In this document: positions 14,393 through 21,105 of the stretch, piece by piece
Layout of the letters: each line of letters opens with the position of its first letter
How positions within the stretch are numbered: position 1 is the first letter of the stretch
Source: a virus
Reading direction: 5' to 3' (one strand)
DNA length: 64,000 nucleotides
IMG/VR virus record: IMGVR_UViG_3300044701_000569
Coordinates: 1-64,000 of that record
Translations under genes and position numbers: made by a program
The notes under the pieces: model-generated
What the model was told of the DNA's origin: nothing
Seen by the model: the letters and a program-made list of their open reading frames with translations, nothing else
The model's database searches: none

Positions 14393-14420
14393 TTGACAAA
14401 TGGATTCCTGATGCTATAAT
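14393..14420 (+). promoter_or_regulatory. Array promoter P7
   Basis: TTGACA (14393-14398), 16 nt, TATAAT (14415-14420), then the common leader box ATAGGG. Confidence 0.85.
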
Positions 14421-14454
14421 AAGAACATAGGGTAAACAGAAAGAGGGTAATCAA

Positions 14455-14697
14455 ATGTCAAAAGTAGAACTTCGCAGCTTCGAAATCACTCCTGCAGAGC
14501 GTCGCCTCGCTGAGATCGGGCGCGGCATGATGGATGCTGCTGTGACCTGCAAGGACGATGCAGAGAGCAATCATCTTGCAGAGTGCGGTCACAAGCTCTG
14601 CGCTTTCAATGCGCCATATGGCACCACAATCAAGGACTTCACCGCTGAAGACAATGCGCTGATCCGTAAGTTCCTGGAGGGTGGTTATGCTTCTTAA
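14455..14697 (+). CDS. Small helical protein, unknown function
   Basis: 80 aa, MSKVELRSFEITPAERRLAE, Ala/Glu-rich and probably all helical, with three Cys. GAGGG before the ATG. The 3' end overlaps the next gene by 11 nt. Function unknown. Confidence 0.65.
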   Translation: MSKVELRSFEITPAERRLAEIGRGMMDAAVTCKDDAESNHLAECGHKLCAFNAPYGTTIKDFTAEDNALIRKFLEGGYAS

Positions 14698-14899
14698 GTA
14701 TTGTGACTTCATCGCAGATCGTGTGCGAAAAGGACTCGTGAACTCGATGAACGACAGTCTAGAGCCTGTGCGTCTCAAGGACGTGGGCTCTGTAAAATGG
14801 GATTTGGGTCCGCAGGGTGAGTTTCGCTCAACCGCTAAGAGTCTTTTGGTTGAGGACGCCTACGGATCCAAATATAAGATCACGATTGAAGAAATTTAA
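14687..14899 (+). CDS. Small protein coupled to the upstream gene
   Basis: 70 aa from an ATG inside the end of the upstream gene, with GGAGGG just before it; a GTG two codons earlier is an alternative. MLLKYCDFIADRVRKGL is helical, the rest beta-like. No promoter of its own, so it shares P7. Function unknown. Confidence 0.6.
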   Translation: MLLKYCDFIADRVRKGLVNSMNDSLEPVRLKDVGSVKWDLGPQGEFRSTAKSLLVEDAYGSKYKITIEEI

Positions 14900-14908
14900 T
14901 CTTAGGGG

Positions 14909-14937
14909 TTGACAACCCCTAACTGTGGCCTTATAAT
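14909..14937 (+). promoter_or_regulatory. Array promoter P8
   Basis: TTGACA (14909-14914), 17 nt (the only array member with 17), TATAAT (14932-14937). GGGGTTGACAACCCC makes a dyad around the -35. Confidence 0.85.
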
Positions 14938-14998
14938 AAGACATACTGAGGGAATAGGTATTCCCGAAGGTACTTCTACAATAAAAGGAAAAGGCATA

Positions 14999-15280
14999 AT
15001 GAAGCGATTTAATCCAGAAACCAAGACCTTCAAGGTCTTCAATGCACTCTACAACGGTGACAAGCTCACAGCGGCTCAGGCTGCAAAGCGTTTTGGCGTT
15101 GGCAATCTTGCTGCTGAAGCAAGCCGCATCCGCCAGTCAGGCTATGCTGTCTATGCTAACCAGCGTACCGCAGGCAACGGTGTAACCGTTACTGAGTATG
15201 AGATGGGTCAGCCCAGCCGCGAGATCGTTGCTCTCGGCTACAAGGCCAAGGCAGCAGGTCTTACCCTAGACACCATCTAA
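14999..15280 (+). CDS. Helix-turn-helix-like DNA-binding protein
   Basis: 93 aa. KLTAAQAAKRFGVGNLAAEA followed by SRIRQSGYAVYANQR fits a helix-turn-helix with a beta-wing, as in small winged-helix phage regulators. I recall near-identical proteins in marine T4-like phages. It may regulate early transcription; the palindromic promoter spacers nearby would be natural targets, which is inference. AAAGGAAAAGG lies before the ATG at 14999. Confidence 0.7.
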   Translation: MKRFNPETKTFKVFNALYNGDKLTAAQAAKRFGVGNLAAEASRIRQSGYAVYANQRTAGNGVTVTEYEMGQPSREIVALGYKAKAAGLTLDTI

Positions 15281-15289
15281 GGTGCTCAA

Positions 15290-15320
15290 GAGTGTGGCAG
15301 AAATGCCACACTCTTATATA
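15290..15320 (+). terminator. Terminator-like hairpin, GTGTGGC family
   Basis: GAGTGTGGCA, loop GAAA, TGCCACACTC (15290-15313): a perfect 10-bp stem with a tetraloop, followed by TTATATA (a weak U tract). Confidence 0.7.
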
Positions 15321-15336
15321 ATAGCATCATTTATGG

Positions 15337-15364
15337 TTGACAAGCGCCTAGATGATGCTATTAT
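15337..15364 (+). promoter_or_regulatory. Array promoter P9
   Basis: TTGACA (15337-15342), 16 nt, TATTAT (15359-15364). Leader like P6. Confidence 0.8.
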
Positions 15365-15397
15365 ATAAGAGTGTTCAACAAAGACAGAGGGCAAACA

Positions 15398-15688
15398 ATG
15401 TCAAATCGTGTTACAAGGGCAGTAGAACAGATCTACCAAATGGACGCCAACGAACTGAATCAAGTCGTTGAAGCAATCAAACTCAAACGCACCAGCCTAG
15501 CCCGTCAGGCTACTCGCTCCGTGATCATCGGCGATACTGTGAGCTTCGAAGCTCGCGGACGCATGGTTGTGGGCAAGGTCACCAAGGTGAACATCAAGAC
15601 GCTCACAGTTCGTGAAGACCGCAATGGTTCAGTCACCAACTGGAAGGTGTCCGCTACACTCGTCAACAAAGTAACCGTAGGAGCCTAA
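15398..15688 (+). CDS. Small basic protein, unknown function
   Basis: 96 aa. Helical N-terminus, then a compact beta domain (VIIGDTVSFEARGRMVVGKV) that resembles a small SH3- or KOW-like barrel, which often binds nucleic acid or protein. GAGGGCA before the ATG. The stop is 1 nt from the next gene. Function unknown. Confidence 0.65.
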   Translation: MSNRVTRAVEQIYQMDANELNQVVEAIKLKRTSLARQATRSVIIGDTVSFEARGRMVVGKVTKVNIKTLTVREDRNGSVTNWKVSATLVNKVTVGA

Positions 15689-15689
15689 T

Positions 15690-16256
15690 ATGCCTAATTG
15701 GTGCAATAATTCCGTTACCATCACTCACACTGACACTGCCAAGATGCAGGCCCTTGTGGCCGCTGTCAACGAAGGCAAGTTCTGCGATCATGTGATTCCT
15801 ACTCCGCAGGATCTCACTGACACTGTGTCAGGATCCGTGCCTGAGGGGCCTGAGCGTGAAGCTCATGAAGCTCAGATGAAGCGTAACCTAGAGCTCTACG
15901 GAGCCAAGGACTGGTATGACTATCAGGTTTCCAACTGGGGGACCAAGTGGGATGTTCAGCCCTACGACACTGTTGAGCTGGAAGACGGCACTGTCTCCTT
16001 TGGCTTTGACAGTGCTTGGAGCCCGCCCATTGGAGTCTACACCATGCTGGTTGAACAAGGGTTCACTGTCAAGGCTTTCTACTACGAGCCAGGCATGTGC
16101 TTTGCTGGTGTATGGGAAGACGGCATTGATGAGTTCTACGAGCTGGACGGTATGTCTTCTGATGAAGTAGCCAACACGATCGATCGCGAGTTGGACGAGG
16201 TCATGGGCATCTCAGAGAGCATGGCTGAATACGAAGAAGAAAACATCGAAGAATAA
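15690..16256 (+). CDS. Api92-like (DUF1281-type) protein
   Basis: 188 aa. Begins MPNWCNNSVTITH and has the characteristic YQVSNWGTKWDVQPYD segment and later FDSAWSPPIGVYTML, matching phage and plasmid Api92-like proteins with a ferredoxin-like fold. Function of the family is unknown. Very acidic C-terminus. Follows the previous gene by 1 nt behind GTAGGAG, so it shares P9. Confidence 0.8.
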   Translation: MPNWCNNSVTITHTDTAKMQALVAAVNEGKFCDHVIPTPQDLTDTVSGSVPEGPEREAHEAQMKRNLELYGAKDWYDYQVSNWGTKWDVQPYDTVELEDGTVSFGFDSAWSPPIGVYTMLVEQGFTVKAFYYEPGMCFAGVWEDGIDEFYELDGMSSDEVANTIDRELDEVMGISESMAEYEEENIEE

Positions 16257-16259
16257 TGG

Positions 16260-16287
16260 TTGACAGCACCCTACGGGGTGCTATAAT
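16260..16287 (+). promoter_or_regulatory. Array promoter P10
   Basis: TTGACA (16260-16265), 16 nt, TATAAT (16282-16287). AGCACCC and GGGTGCT form a 7-bp dyad across the spacer. Confidence 0.85.
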
Positions 16288-16314
16288 GAGCATATGAACA
16301 GCAAAGAGGGTATC

Positions 16315-16527
16315 ATGTCAAAAGAGATCTTGTTTGAAGACCTTGCAGAACAGCTGGCGCTGCTCAGCGACGAGGATCGTGCAGAGTTTGCTCAGTTCCT
16401 TGTAGAGAACTATCTACACGCCGCAGCGGGCTTGGCTACAGACATTGGACACGCTGAGATGGATCTAGAGTATTCTGCTCACGACACTTTTGAAGCGTAT
16501 CAAAGACGCGAGAACATATTCACATAA
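16315..16527 (+). CDS. Small acidic protein, unknown function
   Basis: 70 aa, MSKEILFEDLAEQLALLSDE, acidic and helical. The ATG at 16315 has GAGGG before it; an ATG at 16294 lies at the transcription start and is less likely. The tRNA genes follow at once. Function unknown. Confidence 0.6.
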   Translation: MSKEILFEDLAEQLALLSDEDRAEFAQFLVENYLHAAAGLATDIGHAEMDLEYSAHDTFEAYQRRENIFT

Positions 16528-16544
16528 AGAGTAAATAACATCAC

Positions 16545-16621
16545 GCTCCTATAGCTCAATTGGTTAGAGCACCGGACTCATAATCCGTAGGTTCACAGTT
16601 CAAGTCTGTGTGGGAGCACCA
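16545..16621 (+). tRNA. tRNA with anticodon CAU (Met or Ile2)
   Basis: 77 nt. Acceptor GCTCCTA pairs with TGGGAGC, D-arm GCTC...GAGC, anticodon loop CTCATAA (anticodon CAU), T-loop TTCAAGT, encoded ACCA end. The loop sequence alone cannot separate elongator Met from lysidine-modified Ile(AUA). The 27-43 pair is mismatched (C-U), otherwise the cloverleaf is good. Confidence 0.93.
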
Positions 16622-16624
16622 AAT

Positions 16625-16707
16625 GTCCGCGTGGTGGAATAGGTAGACACAAGAGACTTAAAATCTCTCGCTTAGGCGTGCCGGTTCGAGTCCGGCCGCG
16701 GATACCA
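16625..16707 (+). tRNA. tRNA-Leu(UAA)
   Basis: 83 nt class II tRNA. Acceptor GTCCGCG with CGCGGAT, anticodon stem AGAGA/TCTCT with loop CTTAAAA (anticodon UAA), a long variable arm, T-loop TTCGAGT and encoded CCA. Confidence 0.94.
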
Positions 16708-16785
16708 AGGCTAAGTATATGAACAAGACCAGTCAAGGTTATAAGAAGTATATACAAAAGATGAACTATCAACAGTTTATCAAAT

Positions 16786-16863
16786 CTGCCCGTAGCTCAG
16801 CAGGATTAGAGCAACAGCCTTCTAAGCTGTGGGTCGGGGGTTCGAATCCCTCCGGGCAGGCCA
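16786..16863 (+). tRNA. tRNA-Arg(UCU)
   Basis: 78 nt. Acceptor CTGCCCG with CGGGCAG, anticodon stem ACAGC/GCTGT with loop CTTCTAA (anticodon UCU, reads AGA), T-stem GGGGG/CCCTC, discriminator G and encoded CCA. Confidence 0.94.
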
Positions 16864-16890
16864 TTACCCCCAAAGCCAAACAGTAATACC

Positions 16891-17070
16891 ATGCCTCGCA
16901 TACCAACTAGTCGGATTCCTGACGACTGGGACTCCTACGACGATGATGAGCTAGATCTTAACCTAGAAGAGGAACGGGAGCGCAGAGAGCGCAAACGAAC
17001 CAAGCAAGACGCTGATGAGGACCAACAGCGCAGGGATTCGTGGCGCAAAAGCAACACCAAACGCAGCTAA
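16891..17070 (+). CDS. Small highly charged protein, unknown function
   Basis: 59 aa, MPRIPTSRIPDDWDSYDDDE, then an alternating Glu/Arg helix (EEERERRERKR). It begins 27 nt after the last tRNA and is followed by a terminator, so it may be expressed by read-through from P10. No RBS is obvious. Confidence 0.5.
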   Translation: MPRIPTSRIPDDWDSYDDDELDLNLEEERERRERKRTKQDADEDQQRRDSWRKSNTKRS

Positions 17071-17076
17071 GTCATT

Positions 17077-17098
17077 GATTCTAATAGAGAATCTTTTT
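17077..17098 (+). terminator. Intrinsic terminator
   Basis: GATTCT, loop AATAG, AGAATC (17077-17093) and TTTTT. It overlaps a copy of the AATCAATGACTTA motif and ends the tRNA block. Confidence 0.7.
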
Positions 17099-17100
17099 GG

Positions 17101-17128
17101 TTGACAAGATCCCGTGTTCGTGTATAAT
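17101..17128 (+). promoter_or_regulatory. Array promoter P11
   Basis: TTGACA (17101-17106), 16 nt, TATAAT (17123-17128), then AAGAACATAGGGCAAACA. Confidence 0.87.
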
Positions 17129-17161
17129 AAGAACATAGGGCAAACAAACAAAGAGGGCAAT

Positions 17162-17440
17162 ATGATAGAACGCAAAGACTACACCGTAGAGGTTTACAAG
17201 GCAGACAAGCGCACCAAAGCAGGTGAGCGCCTTGTGCTCAAGCAGGATCACACAGACATCGATCTGCAGACACTGCGTCATCTTTATCTTACCACTTGGT
17301 TCAAGAACGACGGCTACCGCCATGAGTTCCACGAGACTTATGTAACCCGCACCAACATGATGGGTGGTAAGGAGTATCAGGAACGCTATGACACTCCTCG
17401 CTACTGCTCACCCAGCTCTGAAGCCTACTGGAGCATGTGA
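17162..17440 (+). CDS. Small basic protein, unknown function
   Basis: 92 aa, MIERKDYTVEVYKADKRTKA, beta-type N-terminus, many Lys/Arg and aromatic residues. GAGGGCA precedes the ATG. Function unknown. The next gene starts immediately after its stop. Confidence 0.65.
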   Translation: MIERKDYTVEVYKADKRTKAGERLVLKQDHTDIDLQTLRHLYLTTWFKNDGYRHEFHETYVTRTNMMGGKEYQERYDTPRYCSPSSEAYWSM

Positions 17441-17441
17441 T

Positions 17442-17669
17442 TTGAGGACTGATGACATCCTACAATGGACAGGGGCGGTGTTCATCATCGCTGGACACGC
17501 CCTCAACGCCGTGGGCCCGGGTGCCCACCCGTGGAATATCCTGGCTTTCTTCCTGGGTACTATAGCATTCTTTATCTGGACTGTCCGTGTTGCAAATAAG
17601 CCGCAGATGGCTGTGAATGTGGTAGCCCTAGGGCTAGGAGCACTGGGTCTAGTAAAATCAATGACTTAA
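17442..17669 (+). CDS. Small inner-membrane protein
   Basis: 75 aa from a TTG start 2 nt after the previous stop, with GGAG 10 nt upstream. Two or three hydrophobic segments (WTGAVFIIAGHALNAVG, NILAFFLGTIAFFIW, VNVVALGLGALGLV). The frame has no better ATG at the right place; an ATG at 17364 inside the upstream gene is unlikely. The stop lies inside an AATCAATGACTTA motif. Function unknown. Confidence 0.6.
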   Translation: MRTDDILQWTGAVFIIAGHALNAVGPGAHPWNILAFFLGTIAFFIWTVRVANKPQMAVNVVALGLGALGLVKSMT

Positions 17670-17686
17670 CAGACCAAAAAAGTTTC

Positions 17687-17742
17687 AAAAAAGTGGTTGA
17701 CATTTGGGCGCACCCGTGTATAATAAGAACATAGGGCAAACA
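17687..17742. repeat. 56-bp direct repeat, copy 1 (promoter P12)
   Basis: Identical to 19970-20025, including -35, spacer, -10 and leader. This is a recent duplication or a conserved cassette. Confidence 0.85.
17697..17724 (+). promoter_or_regulatory. Array promoter P12
   Basis: TTGACA (17697-17702), 16 nt, TATAAT (17719-17724). Identical to P15. Confidence 0.87.
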
Positions 17743-17755
17743 GAAAGGGCATACA

Positions 17756-17974
17756 ATGATCAAGCAAGTCGCAAAGGTAGCTGTAATTGGTACGCTGATG
17801 TTCAGCGGTACGCTGTTCGCAATGGACTACGCTTTCAGCATTCCAATTGTCAACAAGAGCTTCAGCACCAACCAATGCGTGTCTGTGGATAACTATCCGG
17901 GCTTAGTGTTTGGCAAGGCTGTATACTCCTGCGAGAACATGCCTGAGAAGTATGAGCTGAACTGGGTAAAATAA
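17756..17974 (+). CDS. Small secreted or membrane-anchored protein
   Basis: 72 aa with an N-terminal hydrophobic segment (VAVIGTLMFSGTLFAMDYAF) after a basic start, and two Cys in the periplasmic part (NQCVSV, YSCENM) that may pair. AAAGGGCA before the ATG. An early membrane protein could act in superinfection exclusion; inference. Confidence 0.65.
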   Translation: MIKQVAKVAVIGTLMFSGTLFAMDYAFSIPIVNKSFSTNQCVSVDNYPGLVFGKAVYSCENMPEKYELNWVK

Positions 17975-17977
17975 TGG

Positions 17978-18005
17978 TTGACAGCGCCTGCAGAGGTGCT
18001 ATACT
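17978..18005 (+). promoter_or_regulatory. Array promoter P13
   Basis: TTGACA (17978-17983), 16 nt, TATACT (18000-18005). AGCGCCT and AGGTGCT form an imperfect dyad. Confidence 0.83.
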
Positions 18006-18042
18006 AAGAACATAGGGCAAACAAACAGAGAGGGCAAAGCAA

Positions 18043-18510
18043 ATGGCAACACGAAGCACAATCGCAATGGAATTCGCAGACGGTACTGTCCAGCAGATCT
18101 ACTGCCACTGGGACGGCTACCTTTCCAATAACGGGCAGATCCTGCTCCAACACTATTCAGATCCTTTCAAAGTTCGTGAGTTGATCGACGGCGGCGCTGT
18201 TAGTTCGCTACGCCCTGAGATTGGCACCAAGCATGCGTTCAGCCAGTTTGAGGCTAAGGGCCAACCCTACGACGCAAAGCTCTACGAAGACATGACTACG
18301 TTTTACGCTCGCGATCGTGGCGAGGACTTGGTCAAAAACAAGTTCAAGGACTTTGCGGACTACCGCAAGAACGCACAGAGCGAGGAATACAATTATATCC
18401 TGCGCCGTGACGGCAATTGGTACGTGGAGTTCTACGGCGAGTTTGACGGCTTGCTGACTAAGGCTATTATGGACGAACAGGATCGCGAAGCACAAGAGGA
18501 GATAGCGTAA
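18043..18510 (+). CDS. Conserved phage protein, unknown function
   Basis: 155 aa. The start MATRSTIAMEFADGTVQQIY and CHWDGYLSNNGQILLQHYSD belong to a protein type I recall from many phages. The C-terminus (YNYILRRDGNWYVEF) is beta-rich. Enzymatic motifs are absent; function unknown. GAGGGCA precedes the ATG; the stop overlaps the next ATG (TAATG). Confidence 0.75.
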   Translation: MATRSTIAMEFADGTVQQIYCHWDGYLSNNGQILLQHYSDPFKVRELIDGGAVSSLRPEIGTKHAFSQFEAKGQPYDAKLYEDMTTFYARDRGEDLVKNKFKDFADYRKNAQSEEYNYILRRDGNWYVEFYGEFDGLLTKAIMDEQDREAQEEIA

Positions 18511-18683
18511 TGGCTATCTGTCCAGAGTGCATGGAAGAGAAGAGCATCCTTGCTAGTCGCTGTCCTCACTGCACTCAGGACATTGGTTATGGTAGACAGA
18601 TCCTTGCGATGTGTGTATACTACGGAGCAATCGTGTTGACTATGACATTTTTGGTTGTGCTGCTCAAGGCATGTAGTGGTTGA
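18510..18683 (+). CDS. Zinc-ribbon membrane microprotein
   Basis: 57 aa, MAICPECMEEKSILASRCPH then CTQD: two CxxC knuckles (Cys 4/7 and 18/21) form a zinc ribbon, followed by a hydrophobic helix (YYGAIVLTMTFLVVLL). The ATG overlaps the previous stop, and its own TGA lies inside the -35 element of P14. Such a membrane-tethered zinc ribbon could bind protein or RNA; unknown. Confidence 0.65.
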   Translation: MAICPECMEEKSILASRCPHCTQDIGYGRQILAMCVYYGAIVLTMTFLVVLLKACSG

Positions 18684-18707
18684 CAGCAGAGCTAGATCGT
18701 GTATAAT
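18680..18707 (+). promoter_or_regulatory. Array promoter P14
   Basis: TTGACA (18680-18685), 16 nt, TATAAT (18702-18707). The -35 contains the stop of the upstream gene. Confidence 0.85.
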
Positions 18708-18738
18708 AGTGAAACATTCAACAGAAAGGGCAAAGGGC

Positions 18739-19761
18739 ATGAGTAAGACAATCCGTTTTATCGAAGGTACGTATAAGATTCGCGGCAACGACACTTCAGT
18801 TGCTGGATTGGTATTTCCTCTAGTAGAGGAATTCAAGGTAGGTACGGGCGGTGGCTACGTCACAGTGGATGGTAGTTCTGTGGCAGGCTTCCCGGATCGC
18901 AACATTAAGATCCGTTGCGAAGGTGCCGAGTCATACGAAACAGTGGACTCGAAGGTAGCCACCGCCCAGGCCAAGAGCCGTGTTGAGACTGATGAGCAGA
19001 TCATTGAACGACTGCGCGATCGTTTCAGCATGCTGGAGGAGATGACCAAAGCCTGTAAGAAGGGCGATGTGCGAGCTATGATCGTATCAGGTCCTCCGGG
19101 CGTTGGTAAGAGTCACGGTGTTGAGAAGGTGTTGGGCAAGCACGACCTGCTCGCTGACATCGCTAACGACTCAAAGTTCAAGAAGTACGAAGTGGTCAAG
19201 GGTGCTATGAGCGCCATTGGACTCTACTGCAAGCTGTTTCAGTATGCGGACAAGGATAACGTTATCGTGTTCGATGACTGCGATAGTGTGCTGTTGGACG
19301 ACCTCAGCTTGAACATTCTCAAGGCTGCTCTAGACTCTAAGAAGTCGCGTCGCATTCACTGGAACACCGACAGCTATAAACTGCGCAACGAAGGTGTGCC
19401 GGACAGCTTCGAGTTCAAGGGCTCAGCTATCTTTATCACCAACATCAAGTTCGATAACGTTAAGAGCAAGAAGCTCCGTGATCACCTTGAAGCTCTTGAG
19501 AGCCGTTGCCACTACATTGACCTGACCATTGATACAGAGCGTGAGAAGATGCTCCGCATCAAGCAGATCACTAAAGACGGCATGCTCTCTGAGTACGGCC
19601 TTAGTGAGGAAGTCCAAGACGAAATTGTGGACTTCATCGATCTTAACAAGAAGCGACTACGGGAACTGTCATTGCGTACAGTACTAAAGGTTGCCGATCT
19701 AGCCAAAGCATTCCCCTCTAAGTGGGAAGCTATGGCGGAGAATACTGTGATGAAGCGGTAA
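18739..19761 (+). CDS. AAA+ ATPase
   Basis: 340 aa. Walker A GPPGVGKS (118-125), Walker B VIVFDDCDS (175-183), a sensor-1-like FITNIKF after it and a sensor-2-like Arg-rich C-terminal region. The N-terminal 100 residues are unassigned. The architecture fits clamp-loader, helicase-loader or initiator-type AAA+ proteins. With a DnaA-box cluster 7 kb upstream, a role at that origin is attractive but unproven. It is by far the largest gene of the promoter array. AAAGGGCA lies before the ATG at 18739; the frame stays open upstream of the promoter without meaning. Confidence 0.85.
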   Translation: MSKTIRFIEGTYKIRGNDTSVAGLVFPLVEEFKVGTGGGYVTVDGSSVAGFPDRNIKIRCEGAESYETVDSKVATAQAKSRVETDEQIIERLRDRFSMLEEMTKACKKGDVRAMIVSGPPGVGKSHGVEKVLGKHDLLADIANDSKFKKYEVVKGAMSAIGLYCKLFQYADKDNVIVFDDCDSVLLDDLSLNILKAALDSKKSRRIHWNTDSYKLRNEGVPDSFEFKGSAIFITNIKFDNVKSKKLRDHLEALESRCHYIDLTIDTEREKMLRIKQITKDGMLSEYGLSEEVQDEIVDFIDLNKKRLRELSLRTVLKVADLAKAFPSKWEAMAENTVMKR

Positions 19762-19906
19762 GCCCTCCCGCTCACAGTACGGGCTCAGCAAGCCCTAGGA
19801 CATGCCCTCGTCCACCCGCTGAGCCCTAAAGAGCAGACAATCGTGTGCCCTCACGCTCTGCTCTTTGCGCCCGGACAGTGTGCCCTCGCTGTCCGGGTAT
19901 TTTTTT
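19762..19906 (+). ncRNA. Triple stem-loop RNA element with exposed UGCCCU(C) (putative regulatory RNA)
   Basis: Starts right after the ATPase stop. Hairpin 1: GGGCTCAGC (19781-19789) with GCTGAGCCC (19818-19826), inner GGAC/GTCC, loop ATGCCCTC. Hairpin 2: AAAGAGCAGA (19828-19837) with TCTGCTCTTT (19857-19866), inner CGTG/CACG, loop TGCCCT. Hairpin 3: CCCGGACAG (19870-19878) with CTGTCCGGG (19889-19897), loop TGTGCCCTCG, then a T tract: an intrinsic terminator. A fourth GCCCTC is at 19762-19767. UGCCCU(C) is complementary to AGGGCA/GAGGGCA in the array leaders. It may be processed from the ATPase mRNA or act in its 3' UTR. Confidence 0.6.
19870..19906 (+). terminator. Strong intrinsic terminator (third stem-loop)
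   Basis: 9-bp GC-rich stem, 10-nt loop, seven T after a short TA. Confidence 0.88.
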
Positions 19907-19969
19907 CTCTGCAAAATCAATGACTTACAGCATAGGCTAAGTCATTGAAATCATTGAGGATTTTTTCTA

Positions 19970-20025
19970 AAAAAAGTGGTTGACATTTGGGCGCACCCGT
20001 GTATAATAAGAACATAGGGCAAACA
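19970..20025. repeat. 56-bp direct repeat, copy 2 (promoter P15)
   Basis: Identical to 17687-17742, 2283 bp away. Both copies lie just downstream of AATCAATGACTTA motifs. Confidence 0.85.
19980..20007 (+). promoter_or_regulatory. Array promoter P15
   Basis: TTGACA (19980-19985), 16 nt, TATAAT (20002-20007). Identical to P12. Confidence 0.87.
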
Positions 20026-20040
20026 AGAGGAGCAGCGTAC

Positions 20041-20232
20041 ATGGGCTACAGGATCATCAACGTTACACCAGAGTTCCGCGCACAATGGGAACCCAGAGTA
20101 GGTTTGGAAGGTCCGTTCTTCTACGAAGGCAACCGTGTGCTCTACTATGATGCCCGCGAAGGCAAGTACCTTAATCCCCAGACAGATATGTACCTCACCT
20201 ACGAAGAGTATGATGAGATCGCAAAGCAATAA
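20041..20232 (+). CDS. Small protein, unknown function
   Basis: 63 aa, MGYRIINVTPEFRAQWEPRV, aromatic-rich, with an acidic end. The ATG has GAGGAGC upstream. First gene after the triple stem-loop RNA. Function unknown. Confidence 0.6.
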   Translation: MGYRIINVTPEFRAQWEPRVGLEGPFFYEGNRVLYYDAREGKYLNPQTDMYLTYEEYDEIAKQ

Positions 20233-20238
20233 AAGTGG

Positions 20239-20266
20239 TTGACACGGATCCAAAACCGTGTATAAT
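20239..20266 (+). promoter_or_regulatory. Array promoter P16
   Basis: TTGACA (20239-20244), 16 nt, TATAAT (20261-20266). Perfect 6-bp dyad ACACGG / CCGTGT. Confidence 0.87.
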
Positions 20267-20301
20267 AAGAACATAGGGCAAACAAACAAGAGGGCAAACA
20301 A

Positions 20302-20637
20302 ATGGCAATGATCGTAATCCGCACCCAGTACATGGAAAACTATGGCGCCCACGATTGGGACGGCACTGGTGAGTGCCCGCAGTACTGGAAGTTCAAGGGC
20401 GGCTCGGAGTACAAGATCACCAACATCGACATCAACGGTGATCTGCAGGCTGCGGTGCGAGCTGCGGCTGTGGAACGCGACAACGACTACTGCCGCGAAT
20501 ACATCCTGGATTGGAGTGTGGAGGGGGACGACTACCTCAGCCAGTTCGAGCGTCAACAGCTGGAGTACGAGGGCAAGATTGACTGCCTTGAGCCCACTAT
20601 GGGCTATCGTGAGCTGCTGGAGACTCAGCCCGCATAA
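20302..20637 (+). CDS. Conserved phage protein, unknown function
   Basis: 111 aa, MIVIRTQYMENYGAHDWDGT then GECPQYWKFKGGSEYK: a sequence type I recall from several phages, without function. Acidic C-terminal helix. GAGGGCA before the ATG; the ATG at 20302 is followed by a second at 20308. A plus-strand shadow frame of 110 aa overlaps and is rejected. Confidence 0.72.
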   Translation: MAMIVIRTQYMENYGAHDWDGTGECPQYWKFKGGSEYKITNIDINGDLQAAVRAAAVERDNDYCREYILDWSVEGDDYLSQFERQQLEYEGKIDCLEPTMGYRELLETQPA

Positions 20638-20647
20638 AAAGAATTGG

Positions 20648-20675
20648 TTGACAGGAACCCAAAATCCTGTATAAT
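20648..20675 (+). promoter_or_regulatory. Array promoter P17
   Basis: TTGACA (20648-20653), 16 nt, TATAAT (20670-20675). Dyad ACAGGA / TCCTGT. Identical core to P21. Confidence 0.87.
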
Positions 20676-20709
20676 AAGAACATAGGGCAACAGAACAGAG
20701 GAGCACAGT

Positions 20710-21105
20710 ATGGATTGGGACAACATGATCAACACGCAAGAGGGATTGGCTCGCATGGTGGGCAAGACCTTTGTGAGCGTGAGCGGTGGCCGAGGCGACG
20801 GCGAGATGGAGTTCCGTACTGCTGACGGTGAGATCTTCCTGTTCAGCCACTACCAGGACTGCTGCGAATCCGTTAGTATCGAGGACGTCTGCGGTGACAT
20901 CCGGGACTTGGTGGGCGAGCCCATCCTCCTAGCTGAAGAAGTGTCGGGAGAAGCTCCTGCATCCGATGAGGATCACTGGGGCTCACAGACCTGGACCTTC
21001 TACAAGTTCGCTACCCGCAAGGGCTATGTGGACGTTCGCTGGCTGGGTGAATCCAACGGATATTACTCAGAGTCAGTGGATATGTACTATCAGGGTGTGG
21101 CATAA
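20710..21105 (+). CDS. DUF7448-like phage protein
   Basis: 131 aa. The segment FLFSHYQDCCESVSIEDVCG followed by DLVGEPILLAEE is characteristic of this phage protein type. The C-terminus WTFYKFATRKGYVDVRWLGE is beta-rich. Function unknown. The stop codon lies in the loop of a GTGTGGC-family hairpin. Confidence 0.72.
   Translation: MDWDNMINTQEGLARMVGKTFVSVSGGRGDGEMEFRTADGEIFLFSHYQDCCESVSIEDVCGDIRDLVGEPILLAEEVSGEAPASDEDHWGSQTWTFYKFATRKGYVDVRWLGESNGYYSESVDMYYQGVA

Larger units (their letters stand above)
11601..19948. repeat. Dispersed motif AATCAATGACTTA (5-6 copies)
   Basis: Copies at 11601-11613, 17656-17668 and 19915-19927, and in the inverse orientation (TAAGTCATTGATT or near) at 14360-14372 (imperfect), 17068-17080 and 19938-19948. 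Five of the six lie within about 50 bp upstream of an array promoter. At 19917-19948 two copies form an 11-bp inverted repeat with a 10-nt spacer. Confidence 0.65.

Noticed and set aside
16545-16863. Prophage attachment site at the tRNA genes
   Set aside because: All three tRNAs are complete with CCA; no integrase or duplicated tRNA end is seen.
20342-20674. 110-aa plus-strand frame rich in Ser, Thr and Arg
   Set aside because: Frame-shifted shadow of the conserved gene at 20302-20637.
19951-20850. 299-aa minus-strand frame
   Set aside because: Covers three plus-strand genes with promoters and RBS; composition (Leu, Val, His) is typical of an antisense shadow.
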